Position numbers and translations under genes: made by a program. From CBDFHJ01 sp965247635 (GTDB lineage Bacteria; Chloroflexota; Dehalococcoidia; Lucifugimonadales; Australimonadaceae), in assembly GCA_965247635.1 (NCBI GenBank), contig CBDFHJ010000004.1, forward strand, positions 1-48,141: a stretch of DNA of 48,141 bases, in the 5' to 3' direction. Position 1 is the stretch's first letter, and every line of letters begins with the position of its first letter. Shown in pieces: positions 17,280 through 25,369 of this stretch. Below the pieces are notes generated by a model, which saw only the letters and a program-made list of their open reading frames with translations, did no database searches and had not been told where the DNA came from.

Positions 17280-19030
17280 ATGAACACACCGAAGCAGAGG
17301 ACGCGAAGCCAAACAAAGACAACATCGGCAGGCGGGCGGCGGTTACTTGAAGCCCTCAGCCAGATGCCGTTCGTCGACTTGGCAGAGCTGGCGGGCATCC
17401 TGGGTGATCCCCACGCGACCGTCCACCGTGGGCTGACCGGTCTGCTGGCCGACGGCATCGTCTGGCGCGTGAACCACGGCACGGCCCACCTGCCTTCGAG
17501 TAAGCGATACTACCTGACGGCCAATGGCATCCGCGAAACTGCCCAGTTGCTCGACTTCGACACACCTTCGGACTTCGTACGGGCCTACCCAGTGTCCAGA
17601 GGGTGGCTAAGGCTATTCATCCACCGGATGGACGCGGTGGCCTCCGTCTATCGCCTCGCAGCGTCACTGTCCTCCGGGGTCGACGGGCTCCGTTCTTACG
17701 TGGAGTTCCACCGCAAAGGTCGCTTCGACGCTACCATCACTCTTCACAACTCGCACAGCTTCGGTGTGGTCCGCCAGGGGCTGGCCTTGCGGCACCGTTC
17801 CCTCTACGACCGGCTGAGGGCCATAGCGGAATACCACTACACGCGCCGCCCCGGCACCGTCCTGATCCTGACGCCCAGCGTCTGGGAGCAGAGGCTGACG
17901 ACGAGGTTCTGCATGGAACTGAACATTGAAGACTCCTACGTCGGTGTGGAGTCTCAGGACACACTCGAAAGACGGAACTACCACGTCTGGCAGAAGACCT
18001 CGGGTCTGTTCAGTGGCTCGTACTACACTCTCGATTTTGTGAGCTCACAGCGCGACGCCAGCGGAGCGCTTCATACGGAGTCGCCGGAGCGGAAGCGGGC
18101 GTCGCTGCCCCGTCCCGAGCGGATGGCGCAAGCTGCGCCGGCCTTCGGCGTCAGCTCTTCGGAGAAGAGGACGCTCGACCTCATCACCGACCACCCGATG
18201 ATCCCCCGTGAGCACCTTGCCCTTTGGCTCGGCGTCTCCGAGGGCCGGATCAGCCAGATGATGCACAGCCTCGTCGACACGTGGGGACTGGTCGAGCGAC
18301 GAGGAAAACGCAGAGACACTCCCTACACCCTGTCCGCTGAAGGCATTCGCTACATCACCCACCGGGACCGTGCTCAGCTCCCGACGACACGGGGCATCTG
18401 GAACACAGCCCTCACGACAGACCATCAGGGCCGGACACGCATGTGGGCCACCGCATCGACACGTGGGCGCGGCAGACGAGGCACGCAGACGGCATCACAT
18501 GGTTCCTCTCGAAGCTGGAAGCCGAGGCCAGGGCCGACCCTGACAGCGAGCTGCTGTGGTCGGTGCCCACCGCGAGATCCGGCCGGGCCTACAACTGGGG
18601 TCAGTCGGCCATCGCCCCAGACGCCGTGGGGAAGATGGTCACGGAAGGCCTTGAGATACCGTTCTACCTCGAGTACGAGCTGCGCGCCCGTCACCCCGAA
18701 GGAGTCCTGGCCCGCCTGAGTCCCTACATGAGCTACTACTGGTCCACCGAGCCCGGCGAAGACCAGCCGCCATTCCCCGTCACGCTCTTCGTAGTTGACA
18801 CAGAGGAGGTCGAGGCCACCTACGTGCGCACGGCAGCCCGCATGACCCGGATGTCGCTGCCGATCCTCGTGTCGTGCATGCCCGTTCTGTCCGTTACAGG
18901 GATACTGGGGCGGTCATGGCATCCACTCTGGGAACCGGAATCCCCACGATTGGCGCTGTCCGAGCTGCGCGCCTACCAGTGGGACTCACTCTACCACCGG
19001 ATGCGTCAGAGTCCTGTAGGGGGGGAATAG
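17280..19030 (+). pseudogene. Replication-relaxation (Replic_Relax) family protein with one frameshift
   Basis: The ATG at 17280 follows GGGGAACGGA. The first ~390 residues contain two winged-helix regions (LLEALSQMPFVDLAELAGIL, and IPREHLALWLGVSEGRISQM with a Tyr-rich end). Near 18425-18443 the frame shifts; the downstream frame (GTG 18443 to 19030) carries the family's signature region: AYNWGQSAIAPDAVGKM, IPFYLEYELRARHPEGVLAR, LSPYMSYYW. One missing base restores a ~583-residue protein. Pfam describes the family as needed for plasmid replication and DNA relaxation. If the window is circular, this is the only replication candidate seen. The shift may be a sequencing error. Confidence 0.7.
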
Positions 19031-19588
19031 ATAAGGTCGCTGCGTCCCTATCTGCCCGTTCTGCTGGCTGGGGGCTGCAAAGTTGCTTCGACGGGGTGCT
19101 TTTCGAGGTCCGCCGGTGCCGCAAACCGCCCTATCTGCCTCTGTTTTAGCTATGTAACGGGCCGAAAGACCCGTTGACCGGTCAGCGCTGGAAAATGCAA
19201 ATGATTGGGAAGCTGTGCTAAACTACGATGCCTCTCCTACGACGACTTGTTTGCACTCTTGCAACCGTTGACGTGTCAGCATGTAGCGAGCAAACAGCTA
19301 CGGATGGGCCTGTCCGGGGGAGCCGGAGGGTTGATGCGGACAGGATTTGGCGTGTTGGCGACGAATGCGGCCCAGTTTGACCCATCGATTTTGGCGCGAA
19401 ACGATGTCGGGGTGCATGACATGATTTTGGGGCATGGGTAGGAGCGGACATCCTGGGCCAGTCAGCTAACGCTTTTTGCCACATTCGGAGTGTATTGACC
19501 GAAATCTGTTAGCAGTACCTGTAAAGGGCTGGTTCCACCGAAAAATGGATAAAATTGCAGAAGCGGTCACCCCCTGTAGAAAACGGAA
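19031..19588. other. Non-coding stretch with a short hairpin and palindrome
   Basis: 558 bases without a convincing gene. At 19156-19175 a six-base stem AACGGG/CCCGTT encloses an eight-base loop. It is followed directly by the perfect 10-bp palindrome TGACCGGTCA at 19175-19184. There is no T-run, so it is not a standard terminator. It lies just after the replication-relaxation gene. Confidence 0.45.
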
Positions 19589-19951
19589 ATGACTCCTGGG
19601 AAGCCAAAGAGCAACGGCGGGCCAGCATCGCGGGCCGACGACAGTCAGCCCGACCTCAAGTGGGTTGTGGAGTGGCTCGTTGAGCGGGAGGGACAGCGCC
19701 GGACGGCGGCCCTTCTGGGAGTGAACCGGAAGACAGTGGCGCTGGCCCTGCGCCGGGAGCGACTGACGGGCAGGATGACCCTGGCCGTGCAGCGACTCAT
19801 GGCCAACCTGGACGACCCCGGATGGGAGAGAACGACGCCACTGGACCGTAGCTGCCGATGCCCCATCGCGCAATCCAAAGCCCATGTTCCAATCACACCC
19901 GCGAACGCCACTGCCATTTTGTCCACTTTCGTAGCTGCGACTATCCAGTAG
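19589..19951 (+). CDS. Small helix-turn-helix protein (120 aa)
   Basis: It begins MTPGKPKSNGG. Residues about 25-70 (KWVVEWLVEREGQRRTAALL, GVNRKTVALALRRERLTGRM) form a Fis-like or phage-type HTH. The last ~35 residues (SRCRCPIAQSKAHVPITP) look unlike a folded domain and may be out-of-frame or replaced sequence, so the gene could be 3'-truncated. DNA-binding role inferred from the HTH only. Confidence 0.5.
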   Translation: MTPGKPKSNGGPASRADDSQPDLKWVVEWLVEREGQRRTAALLGVNRKTVALALRRERLTGRMTLAVQRLMANLDDPGWERTTPLDRSCRCPIAQSKAHVPITPANATAILSTFVAATIQ

Positions 19952-20170
19952 GGGTGGCACGAGTACCGGAATCAAATTGCTCGCTCCGATTTAGCAGGAT
20001 GCCCCATTCACCCCGATTTCAGCTACGGAATCGCCCGAACTGCGACTTGGTGTCCCGTGCGATCTCCTGTACACGGGTATGACACCGCCAGCGACCCCTG
20101 GAATTTCGCGCCTTCTGAGGGGGGCCTGTGCGCGCGAGTCCTACCCGGTCCGTTGCCGTTGTCCAGGCGC

Positions 20171-20199
20171 TTGCGCTGGAGTCACTAACTCACTACAAT
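20171..20199 (+). promoter_or_regulatory. Predicted promoter for the DUF7662-PIN pair
   Basis: TTGCGC (20171-20176) and TACAAT (20194-20199) are 17 bases apart and lie about 55 bases before the DUF7662 gene, which itself has AAGGAGG at 20240-20246. The 300 bases upstream (19952-20170) show nothing else recognisable. Confidence 0.55.
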
Positions 20200-20253
20200 G
20201 TATCTGGACATCTACCCTCCGGCTAGGGCAAGCTGAGACGAAGGAGGCACGAC

Positions 20254-20658
20254 ATGGCCGTAGACCAGAAGGACAAGTACCAACAGATGGTGCTCCGGGG
20301 CAAGTACCAGAGACTGTACACGTACCTGAGCAGTCTTCAGGTGCAGGAGTGGAGGACCTCCTTCAACGAGGTCGAGGCAGTCATCGGATTCGAGCTGCCT
20401 CCGTCCGCACGGCTGCACCGGCCCTGGTGGGGAAATCAGAGAGGCGGCAATGGCCACAGCCACGCCCTTGCCTGGAGCGTCGCCGGCTGGGAGACGGCGG
20501 AGGTCGATATGGATGGCGAGATGCTGCTGTTCCGGCGAACGCACCCGAAGCCCATACCCAGGCTCTCTCTCGACGAGGCGTGGCCCGTCCACCCCACCGC
20601 GGTGTGGCCGGAAGGTCTGAGCCTCAGACGTGAGGACCTCTACGAGGAGAGGGTTTAG
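20254..20658 (+). CDS. DUF7662-type domain protein, possible antitoxin-like partner of PIN
   Basis: 134 residues with an ideal ribosome site (AAGGAGG). The pattern (YQRLYTYLSSLQVQEWRTSF, EAVIGFELPPSARLHRPWW, ALAWSVAGWETAEVDMDGE, LLFRRT) matches the small DUF7662 family: a Y..L..YL start, IGF.LPPSAR..R.WW, then GW....VD. The gene ends seven bases before a PIN-domain gene and shares its promoter. In VapBC modules the upstream small gene is a DNA-binding antitoxin. This protein has no ribbon-helix-helix or AbrB motif, so a toxin-antitoxin role is only suggested by position. Confidence 0.7.
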   Translation: MAVDQKDKYQQMVLRGKYQRLYTYLSSLQVQEWRTSFNEVEAVIGFELPPSARLHRPWWGNQRGGNGHSHALAWSVAGWETAEVDMDGEMLLFRRTHPKPIPRLSLDEAWPVHPTAVWPEGLSLRREDLYEERV

Positions 20659-20665
20659 TCCCGCC

Positions 20666-21088
20666 ATGTTCATAGACACCAACGTGCTGGTGAAGTCCCG
20701 TATCCCCAGCGCGCCTGACCACGACGCGGCTCGGGCGAGCCTGGAACGCGCTTTTCGAGACCCCGAACCGCTGAGGATCAGCCGTCAGGTGATACGAGAG
20801 TACCTGGCCGTCGTCACTCGACCGCAGACCTGGCCAGTGGCCATCACCCGTGAGGATGCCCTGGATGACGTGAGCAGGCTGATAGGCAGCTTCGAGATAC
20901 TCGAGGACGGTCCCGTGGTGACCGAATCGCTCGTGGGGCTGTGTCGAGAGATTCCCGCGGGGGGACGGCAGATTCACGACGCCAACATCGTCGCAACCAT
21001 GCTGGCGCATGGGGAGCGCAGGCTATTGACGTTCAACGTCTCAGACTTTCGACGTTACGGTGACCGCATAGAGCTGGTGGACGGGTAG
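20666..21088 (+). CDS. PIN-domain ribonuclease, VapC-like toxin
   Basis: 140 residues; the ATG at 20666 gives MFIDTNVLV, the conserved PIN start with its first catalytic Asp. Further acidic residues: E in SRQVIREYLAVVTRP, D in GRQIHDANIVATM and D in LLTFNVSDFRRYG. Length is normal for VapC. It is the second gene after the DUF7662 ORF. PIN toxins cleave RNA with Mg or Mn. A decayed relative lies at 21651-21752. Confidence 0.88.
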   Translation: MFIDTNVLVKSRIPSAPDHDAARASLERAFRDPEPLRISRQVIREYLAVVTRPQTWPVAITREDALDDVSRLIGSFEILEDGPVVTESLVGLCREIPAGGRQIHDANIVATMLAHGERRLLTFNVSDFRRYGDRIELVDG

Positions 21089-21127
21089 CAGGTTGGATCG
21101 GCTATTTGAACATGTAGGAGGAATTCT

Positions 21128-21619
21128 ATGATGAAGACCAACAATCTAACGGCATCGCTTATTGGTTCGGTAGTCGTTGCCGTTTTCATGGCTGCCGCCT
21201 GTGGGGGAAGCGACTCAATAGCTCCTTCAAAGTCCGATCCCCCAGCGTTTACAAAGGCTTTTGTGCAGCAGGCCATTGACCGCTACGACGAAGAGGGTAG
21301 AGACGCTACCATTGCTTACTACAACACCAAGGAGAGTGTGGACGGCGAGTGGTACATCTTCATCACCGACGAGAGCGATGTCACCATCGCCCGCGCCACC
21401 GTTCCGGACAACATAGGTCAGAGCATTCGTGGCCCTCTCGGGGTGGATTCTACTGGCTACGCCTTCGGTGCCGTCATGGCGGACGCCACGGAAGAAGGCA
21501 TGTGGGTGAGCTATGTCTACTTGAATCCGGTCACGGGTGAAGAAGGGACAAAGCACTCTTGGGTAGTGGAGCGTGACGGGCTTGTCTTCGGATCGGGTTG
21601 GTATGAGCCTACCAACTGA
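21128..21619 (+). CDS. Cache-domain lipoprotein
   Basis: 163 residues; AGGAGG six bases before the ATG. The signal sequence ends in an AAAC lipobox with Cys25, followed by GGSDS, so the mature protein is probably lipid-anchored outside the membrane. The body (VQQAIDRYDEEGRDATIAYY, GEWYIFITDESD, NIGQSIRGPLGVDSTGYAFG, GMWVSYVYLNPVTGEEGTKH, DGLVFGSGWYE) is a single Cache-type sensor domain of the kind that binds small ligands. There is no fused kinase or methyl-accepting domain, so it may be a stand-alone binding lipoprotein. It sits between an intact PIN gene and a PIN relic. Confidence 0.82.
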   Translation: MMKTNNLTASLIGSVVVAVFMAAACGGSDSIAPSKSDPPAFTKAFVQQAIDRYDEEGRDATIAYYNTKESVDGEWYIFITDESDVTIARATVPDNIGQSIRGPLGVDSTGYAFGAVMADATEEGMWVSYVYLNPVTGEEGTKHSWVVERDGLVFGSGWYEPTN

Positions 21620-21650
21620 TACAGTTGCTCTGAGTCAGTAGGGGGTGATA

Positions 21651-21752
21651 GTGGAGGATAGGCCAATGGTGACCGATACGTTGATGGGGTTCTGCAGGAA
21701 TGTCGCCGCGGGAGGACGACAGATCCACGACACCAACGATGGTAGACGGTAG
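21651..21752 (+). pseudogene. Relic of a PIN-domain (vapC-like) gene
   Basis: A 33-codon frame encodes MVTDTLMGFCRNVAAGGRQI then HDTN. It corresponds to VVTESLVGLCREIPAGGRQI then HDAN in the intact PIN gene at 20666-21088. Both ends of the gene are missing. The sequence differs enough from the intact copy to be an older paralogue rather than a fresh duplication. Confidence 0.75.
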
Positions 21753-21809
21753 CTAATGTTCGGCGTGAAACGCCCTGGAACAGGCGGAACCAAGAAGGAG
21801 GACGACAGC

Positions 21810-23471
21810 ATGAAACGACAATATCAACCATGCACCCCGGCGGCGCTCTACGCCAGGGTGTCCAGCAACCGCCAGGACGTTGACCTGTCCGTGTCGGCCC
21901 AGCTCAGGGCGCTCAAGGACTACGCCAAAGCCAACGGATACTCCGTGGCCCGCGAATACGTGGACGAGGCCGAGAGCGGCCGCGTGGCGGATAGGCCCCA
22001 GTTCAGGGATATGATCGAGGAGGGCAGCCAGCCCAAGGCTCCCTTTGAGGTCATCCTCGTCTGGAAATTCAGCCGCTTTACCAGAAAGCGTGAACACGCC
22101 GTGGCATTCAAGTCCATGCTACGGCGCAAGGGTGTGAGGGTTGTCTCCATCACTGAGCACGCCGACGACTCACCCACAGGGAAGCTCATGGAGGCCATCA
22201 TCGAGTCGGTGGACGAGTTTTACTCAGAGAATCTCGCGCAGGAAGTCGTTCGGGGGATGCGGGAGGCGGCATCGAGAGGCTTCTTCCTCGGCTCCAAGGC
22301 TCCCTTCGGCTACAAGAGGGTCAAAATCAGCGACGGGGCGAAGGAGCGTCCCACTTTGAAGGTTGACCCTGCCACTGCTCCGATAGTGAAGGAGATATTC
22401 GAGAGCTCCCTCAGAGGCAACGGCCTCAAGGAGATATGCAAAGAGCTGAACGATAGGGGCATCACCAACCGTGGCAAACGCTGGTACAAAGGTGGACTCC
22501 ACTACCTGCTCACCAACGAAGCCTACACCGGAACTGCCGTCTGGGGCAGGACGGCGAAGGGAGAGCAGGCCCCGGAGCCAGTGCGGGTTGCCAAGGCCTG
22601 GAAACCCCTGGTGTCCAGAAGACTGTTCGAGAGTGTGCAGCAGGCCCTCCATGAGCGGGCGCCGGTGGCACAGAGGCCCGCACGGGTTGGCAGCAAGTTC
22701 CTTCTCAGTGGACTATTGAGGTGTGGCGTATGCGGCAGGCCATACATAGGCCAGGGAGCCAAGAGCGGACAGTACGGCTACTACATCTGCGGCACGCTGT
22801 ACCGAGAGGGCGCGGGAACCTGCGAGGCCCCCTACCTGAACGCCCCAAGGGTGGAGGGGTTCATCATAGACAAAATCAAAGAACGGATCCTCACCGACGG
22901 GACCATCACGGAGCTGGTCACCTTAGTCGCCGAGGAGATAGACGCTATGGCCGGTGAGATGAACGGGAGGCTGAAGGTCATATGGGCAGAGCTTGCGGAC
23001 GTGGAGAGCAGGCTAGAGAACCTCTACGAAGCATTGGAGACGAAGCAGTTGACCATGGATGCCCTGTCGCCCCGCATCCTGTCCCTTCGGCATCGCCAGG
23101 ACCAGCTCACTGCAGCACGGGAGGAGGCTGCCAGCCTATTGGAGCAGCGAAGGGTCGATCTACCCGGCACGGAGGAGATCAAGGGGTACGTGGCGGACTT
23201 CCGGGAGTTCTTGCAGGAGGGAACGTTCCCTGAGCGCAAGGCCCTCATCCGCAACTTCGTGAAGGGTATCGAGGTGACGGGAGACGAGGCCGTGCTGACG
23301 TACACCATACCCATGCCGTCGGATGGAGTGACTAAGGAATCGGCCTCGGTTCTCGATTTCGTCCAGTCCGGCCCACCAGACTGTACTGTACTGCGAACTC
23401 GCCCGTTCAGGGCGACCTCCGCGGCGTCCGCTCCCCCTATGGGGCTGTCTTCTGGCGTAGGTATGGAGTAG
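21810..23471 (+). CDS. Large serine recombinase (site-specific integrase)
   Basis: 553 residues; AAGGAGG lies before the ATG at 21810. The resolvase domain has LYARVSSNRQ with catalytic Ser18, VWKFSRFTRK and the SPTGKLMEAIIESVDEFYSE region. The recombinase domain follows (FGYKR to LNDRGITNRGKRW), then a zinc ribbon (CGVCGRPY and CGTLYREGAGTC) and a coiled coil (EMNGRLKVIWAELADVESRL). The conserved part ends about DFVQSGPPD at 23380. The last ~30 residues run across the 3' end of an oppositely oriented recombinase and are probably not ancestral. It catalyses integration or excision of a mobile element; the boundary is probably at 23364-23383. Confidence 0.92.
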   Translation: MKRQYQPCTPAALYARVSSNRQDVDLSVSAQLRALKDYAKANGYSVAREYVDEAESGRVADRPQFRDMIEEGSQPKAPFEVILVWKFSRFTRKREHAVAFKSMLRRKGVRVVSITEHADDSPTGKLMEAIIESVDEFYSENLAQEVVRGMREAASRGFFLGSKAPFGYKRVKISDGAKERPTLKVDPATAPIVKEIFESSLRGNGLKEICKELNDRGITNRGKRWYKGGLHYLLTNEAYTGTAVWGRTAKGEQAPEPVRVAKAWKPLVSRRLFESVQQALHERAPVAQRPARVGSKFLLSGLLRCGVCGRPYIGQGAKSGQYGYYICGTLYREGAGTCEAPYLNAPRVEGFIIDKIKERILTDGTITELVTLVAEEIDAMAGEMNGRLKVIWAELADVESRLENLYEALETKQLTMDALSPRILSLRHRQDQLTAAREEAASLLEQRRVDLPGTEEIKGYVADFREFLQEGTFPERKALIRNFVKGIEVTGDEAVLTYTIPMPSDGVTKESASVLDFVQSGPPDCTVLRTRPFRATSAASAPPMGLSSGVGME

Positions 23472-24457
23472 ACGATGGCGGCGCTGCCGGGCTTGACCTC
23501 TATCTCCTTAACGAAGGAATGGACGAAGGCCCTGGTCTCGGTCAGTTCGCTGGTCTTGAGGAACTCGCTCATCTCCTGGGCGAAGGTGGCGATGGTGTCG
23601 GCGCTGTCCAGGAACTGACGCCGCTCGGAGAGCAGCCCTCGCGCCTCCTGTGCGGCGACCTCCAGCTTCTCCTTGCGCTCCCGGTGCTCCCTGATGCGGT
23701 CGGAGGCGTCGGCCATCTCGATGTCGGTGGTCTCGATGACCTGCCAGATGCGGCCCAGCCGCTTCTTCACGTCCTCAAGCTCCTCCTCGATGGTCTCCAG
23801 CCGCTGACGCTGCTCGGCGGCCACCCCGTCCATCTCCTCGTCCAGCAGCTTCACCAGGTCTCTGATGTTGGACTCGGTGAGGACGTTGGCCCGAATCTCA
23901 TCGACGATGAGCTTCTCGAAGCTCTTGGCGTTGAGCCTGGGGGTCTTGCAGGTGCCGCTGCCCCGCTTGAGGAGGGAGTGGCAGACGTAGTAGGTGTACT
24001 TGCCGCTCTTGGCCTCGGCTGCGGTCATGGCCTTGCCGCAGGTCTCGCACCTGAGCAGTCCGCTGAGCAGGTAGGGGCTGGCGGAGCGCCTGGGATGGAC
24101 TCTCTTGGGAGCGCGGGACCCCAGCAGCCTCTTGACGCTCCGGAACTCCCGCTTGGAGACGATGGCGGGGTGTGCGTCCTCGACGCGCACGGGCGGCGCG
24201 CCGTCCTTGGCGGTGGCGCCCCAGACCAGGGTGCCCGTGTAGGCTTCGTTGAGCAGCACGTTGTGGACGGTGGTCTTGAGCCACTTCTTTCCCCTGGGGC
24301 TGGCCACGCCCTCGGCGTTGAGGGCCTTGGTCACGTCGAGGATGCTGCTGCCCTGGAGGGCCATGTCGAAGATGCGGCGGGCCACGGCGTCGGCGGGCGG
24401 GTTCAGCTCCAGCTTGGGGCGCTTCTTCACCCCGTCCTGGACGTAGACCTTCTTGTA
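23024..24457 (-). pseudogene. Large serine recombinase lacking its catalytic domain, cut by IS21
   Basis: Read from 24457 downwards it starts inside the recombinase domain (YKKVYVQDGVKKRPKLELNP, ADAVARRIFDMALQGSSILD). It continues through a DNA-binding region, a zinc ribbon (CETCGKAM, CHSLLKRGSGTC) and a long coiled coil (LETIEEELEDVKKRLGRIW). The resolvase catalytic domain is absent because IS21 copy 1 begins here. The homologous part ends at VQSGGPDW (about 23365); beyond that the frame runs antisense into the first recombinase to a stop at 23024. It is clearly related to, but diverged from, the plus-strand recombinase. Confidence 0.8.
23364..23383. other. Putative attachment-site core between two recombinase genes
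   Basis: CAGTCCGGCCCACCAGACTG is an imperfect palindrome (CAGTCCGG against CAGTCTGG on the other strand). It is the 3' coding end of both flanking recombinases: VQSGPPD read rightward, VQSGGPDW read leftward. Serine integrases often have their att site beside the gene. Calling it a core is inference. Confidence 0.4.
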
Positions 24458-24586
24458 TGTCAAGGGCGGCGAGAAGGTGGACCACTGCGGCGGAGGAATC
24501 GTGTACCACCGGCACGATGAGAAAGGACTGAATTGGGAACCGGGCGGGGTCAGGTCAGGAGCAGGGGTCTGCAAGTCCGGAGTGAG

Positions 24587-25369
24587 TCAGGAGTCGTCCG
24601 GATCATCCGAGACCTGGGAGGCGGCGTTCTGCCGGCTGCGCTTAAGACGGTAGCTATCGCCGTTCATCTCCAGGATGTGGACGTGATGGGTGAGTCGGTC
24701 CAGCAGGGCTCCGGTCAGGCGTTCCGAGCCGAAGACCTCGGTCCACTCATCGAAGGGCAGGTTGGTGGTGACCAGGATGGAGCCCCGCTCGTAGCGCTGG
24801 CTGAAGACCTCAAAGAGGAGTTCCGCGCCGGTGGGGGACAGGGGCACGAAGCCCTGTTCGTCGATGATCAGCAGGCTGAGGCGGGACAGCTGCCGCTGCA
24901 GGTTGAGCAGCCGTTTCTCGTCCCGGGCCTCCATCAGCTCGTGGACCAGGGCGGCTGCGGTGGTGAAGCCCACGGACATTCCCCGCTGGCAGGCGGCCAG
25001 GCCCAGCCCCAGGGCCACGTGGGTCTTGCCGGTGCCGCTGTTGCCGACGGCGATGACGTTCTCCCGGCGCTGGATGTATTCGCAGCGGGCCAACTCCATC
25101 ACCAGTTGTTTGTTCACCGAGGGGATGGCCGGAAAGTCGAAGGTGTCCAGGCTCTTGACGGCGGGGAAGTGGGCGGCGCGGATCCGGCGCTGCACCATGC
25201 GCTGGTGGCGGTCGATGAGTTCCAGCTCGGCCAGGCGCAGCAGGTACTGGGGGTGGTCCACGCCCTCGGCGGCGCACTGGGCGGCCATCTTCCCGTACTC
25301 CCTCAGGAAGCTGGGCAGCTTCAGCTCCTTCAGGTGGTGTTCCAGGAGCAGGGTGGACCGCTGGTTCAT
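24587..25369 (-). CDS. istB: IS21 helper ATPase IstB
   Basis: 260 residues. An AAA+ ATPase with Walker A (AVGNSGTGKTHVALGLGLAA) and Walker B (LSLLIIDEQGFVPL), plus the sensor region SILVTTNLPFDEWTEVFGSE typical of IstB/DnaC-like proteins. IstB regulates target choice and assembly of the IstA transpososome. Its ATG overlaps the istA stop by four bases, the usual IS21 coupling. Confidence 0.95.
   Translation of the reverse strand: MNQRSTLLLEHHLKELKLPSFLREYGKMAAQCAAEGVDHPQYLLRLAELELIDRHQRMVQRRIRAAHFPAVKSLDTFDFPAIPSVNKQLVMELARCEYIQRRENVIAVGNSGTGKTHVALGLGLAACQRGMSVGFTTAAALVHELMEARDEKRLLNLQRQLSRLSLLIIDEQGFVPLSPTGAELLFEVFSQRYERGSILVTTNLPFDEWTEVFGSERLTGALLDRLTHHVHILEMNGDSYRLKRSRQNAASQVSDDPDDS

Noticed and set aside
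19156..19184. Hairpin as a transcription terminator
   Set aside because: The stem is short and no T-run follows on either strand.
23519..24520. 333-residue plus-strand ORF
   Set aside because: It is antisense to a recognisable serine recombinase, is Gly/Leu/Ala-rich and has no motif; it is a high-GC shadow.
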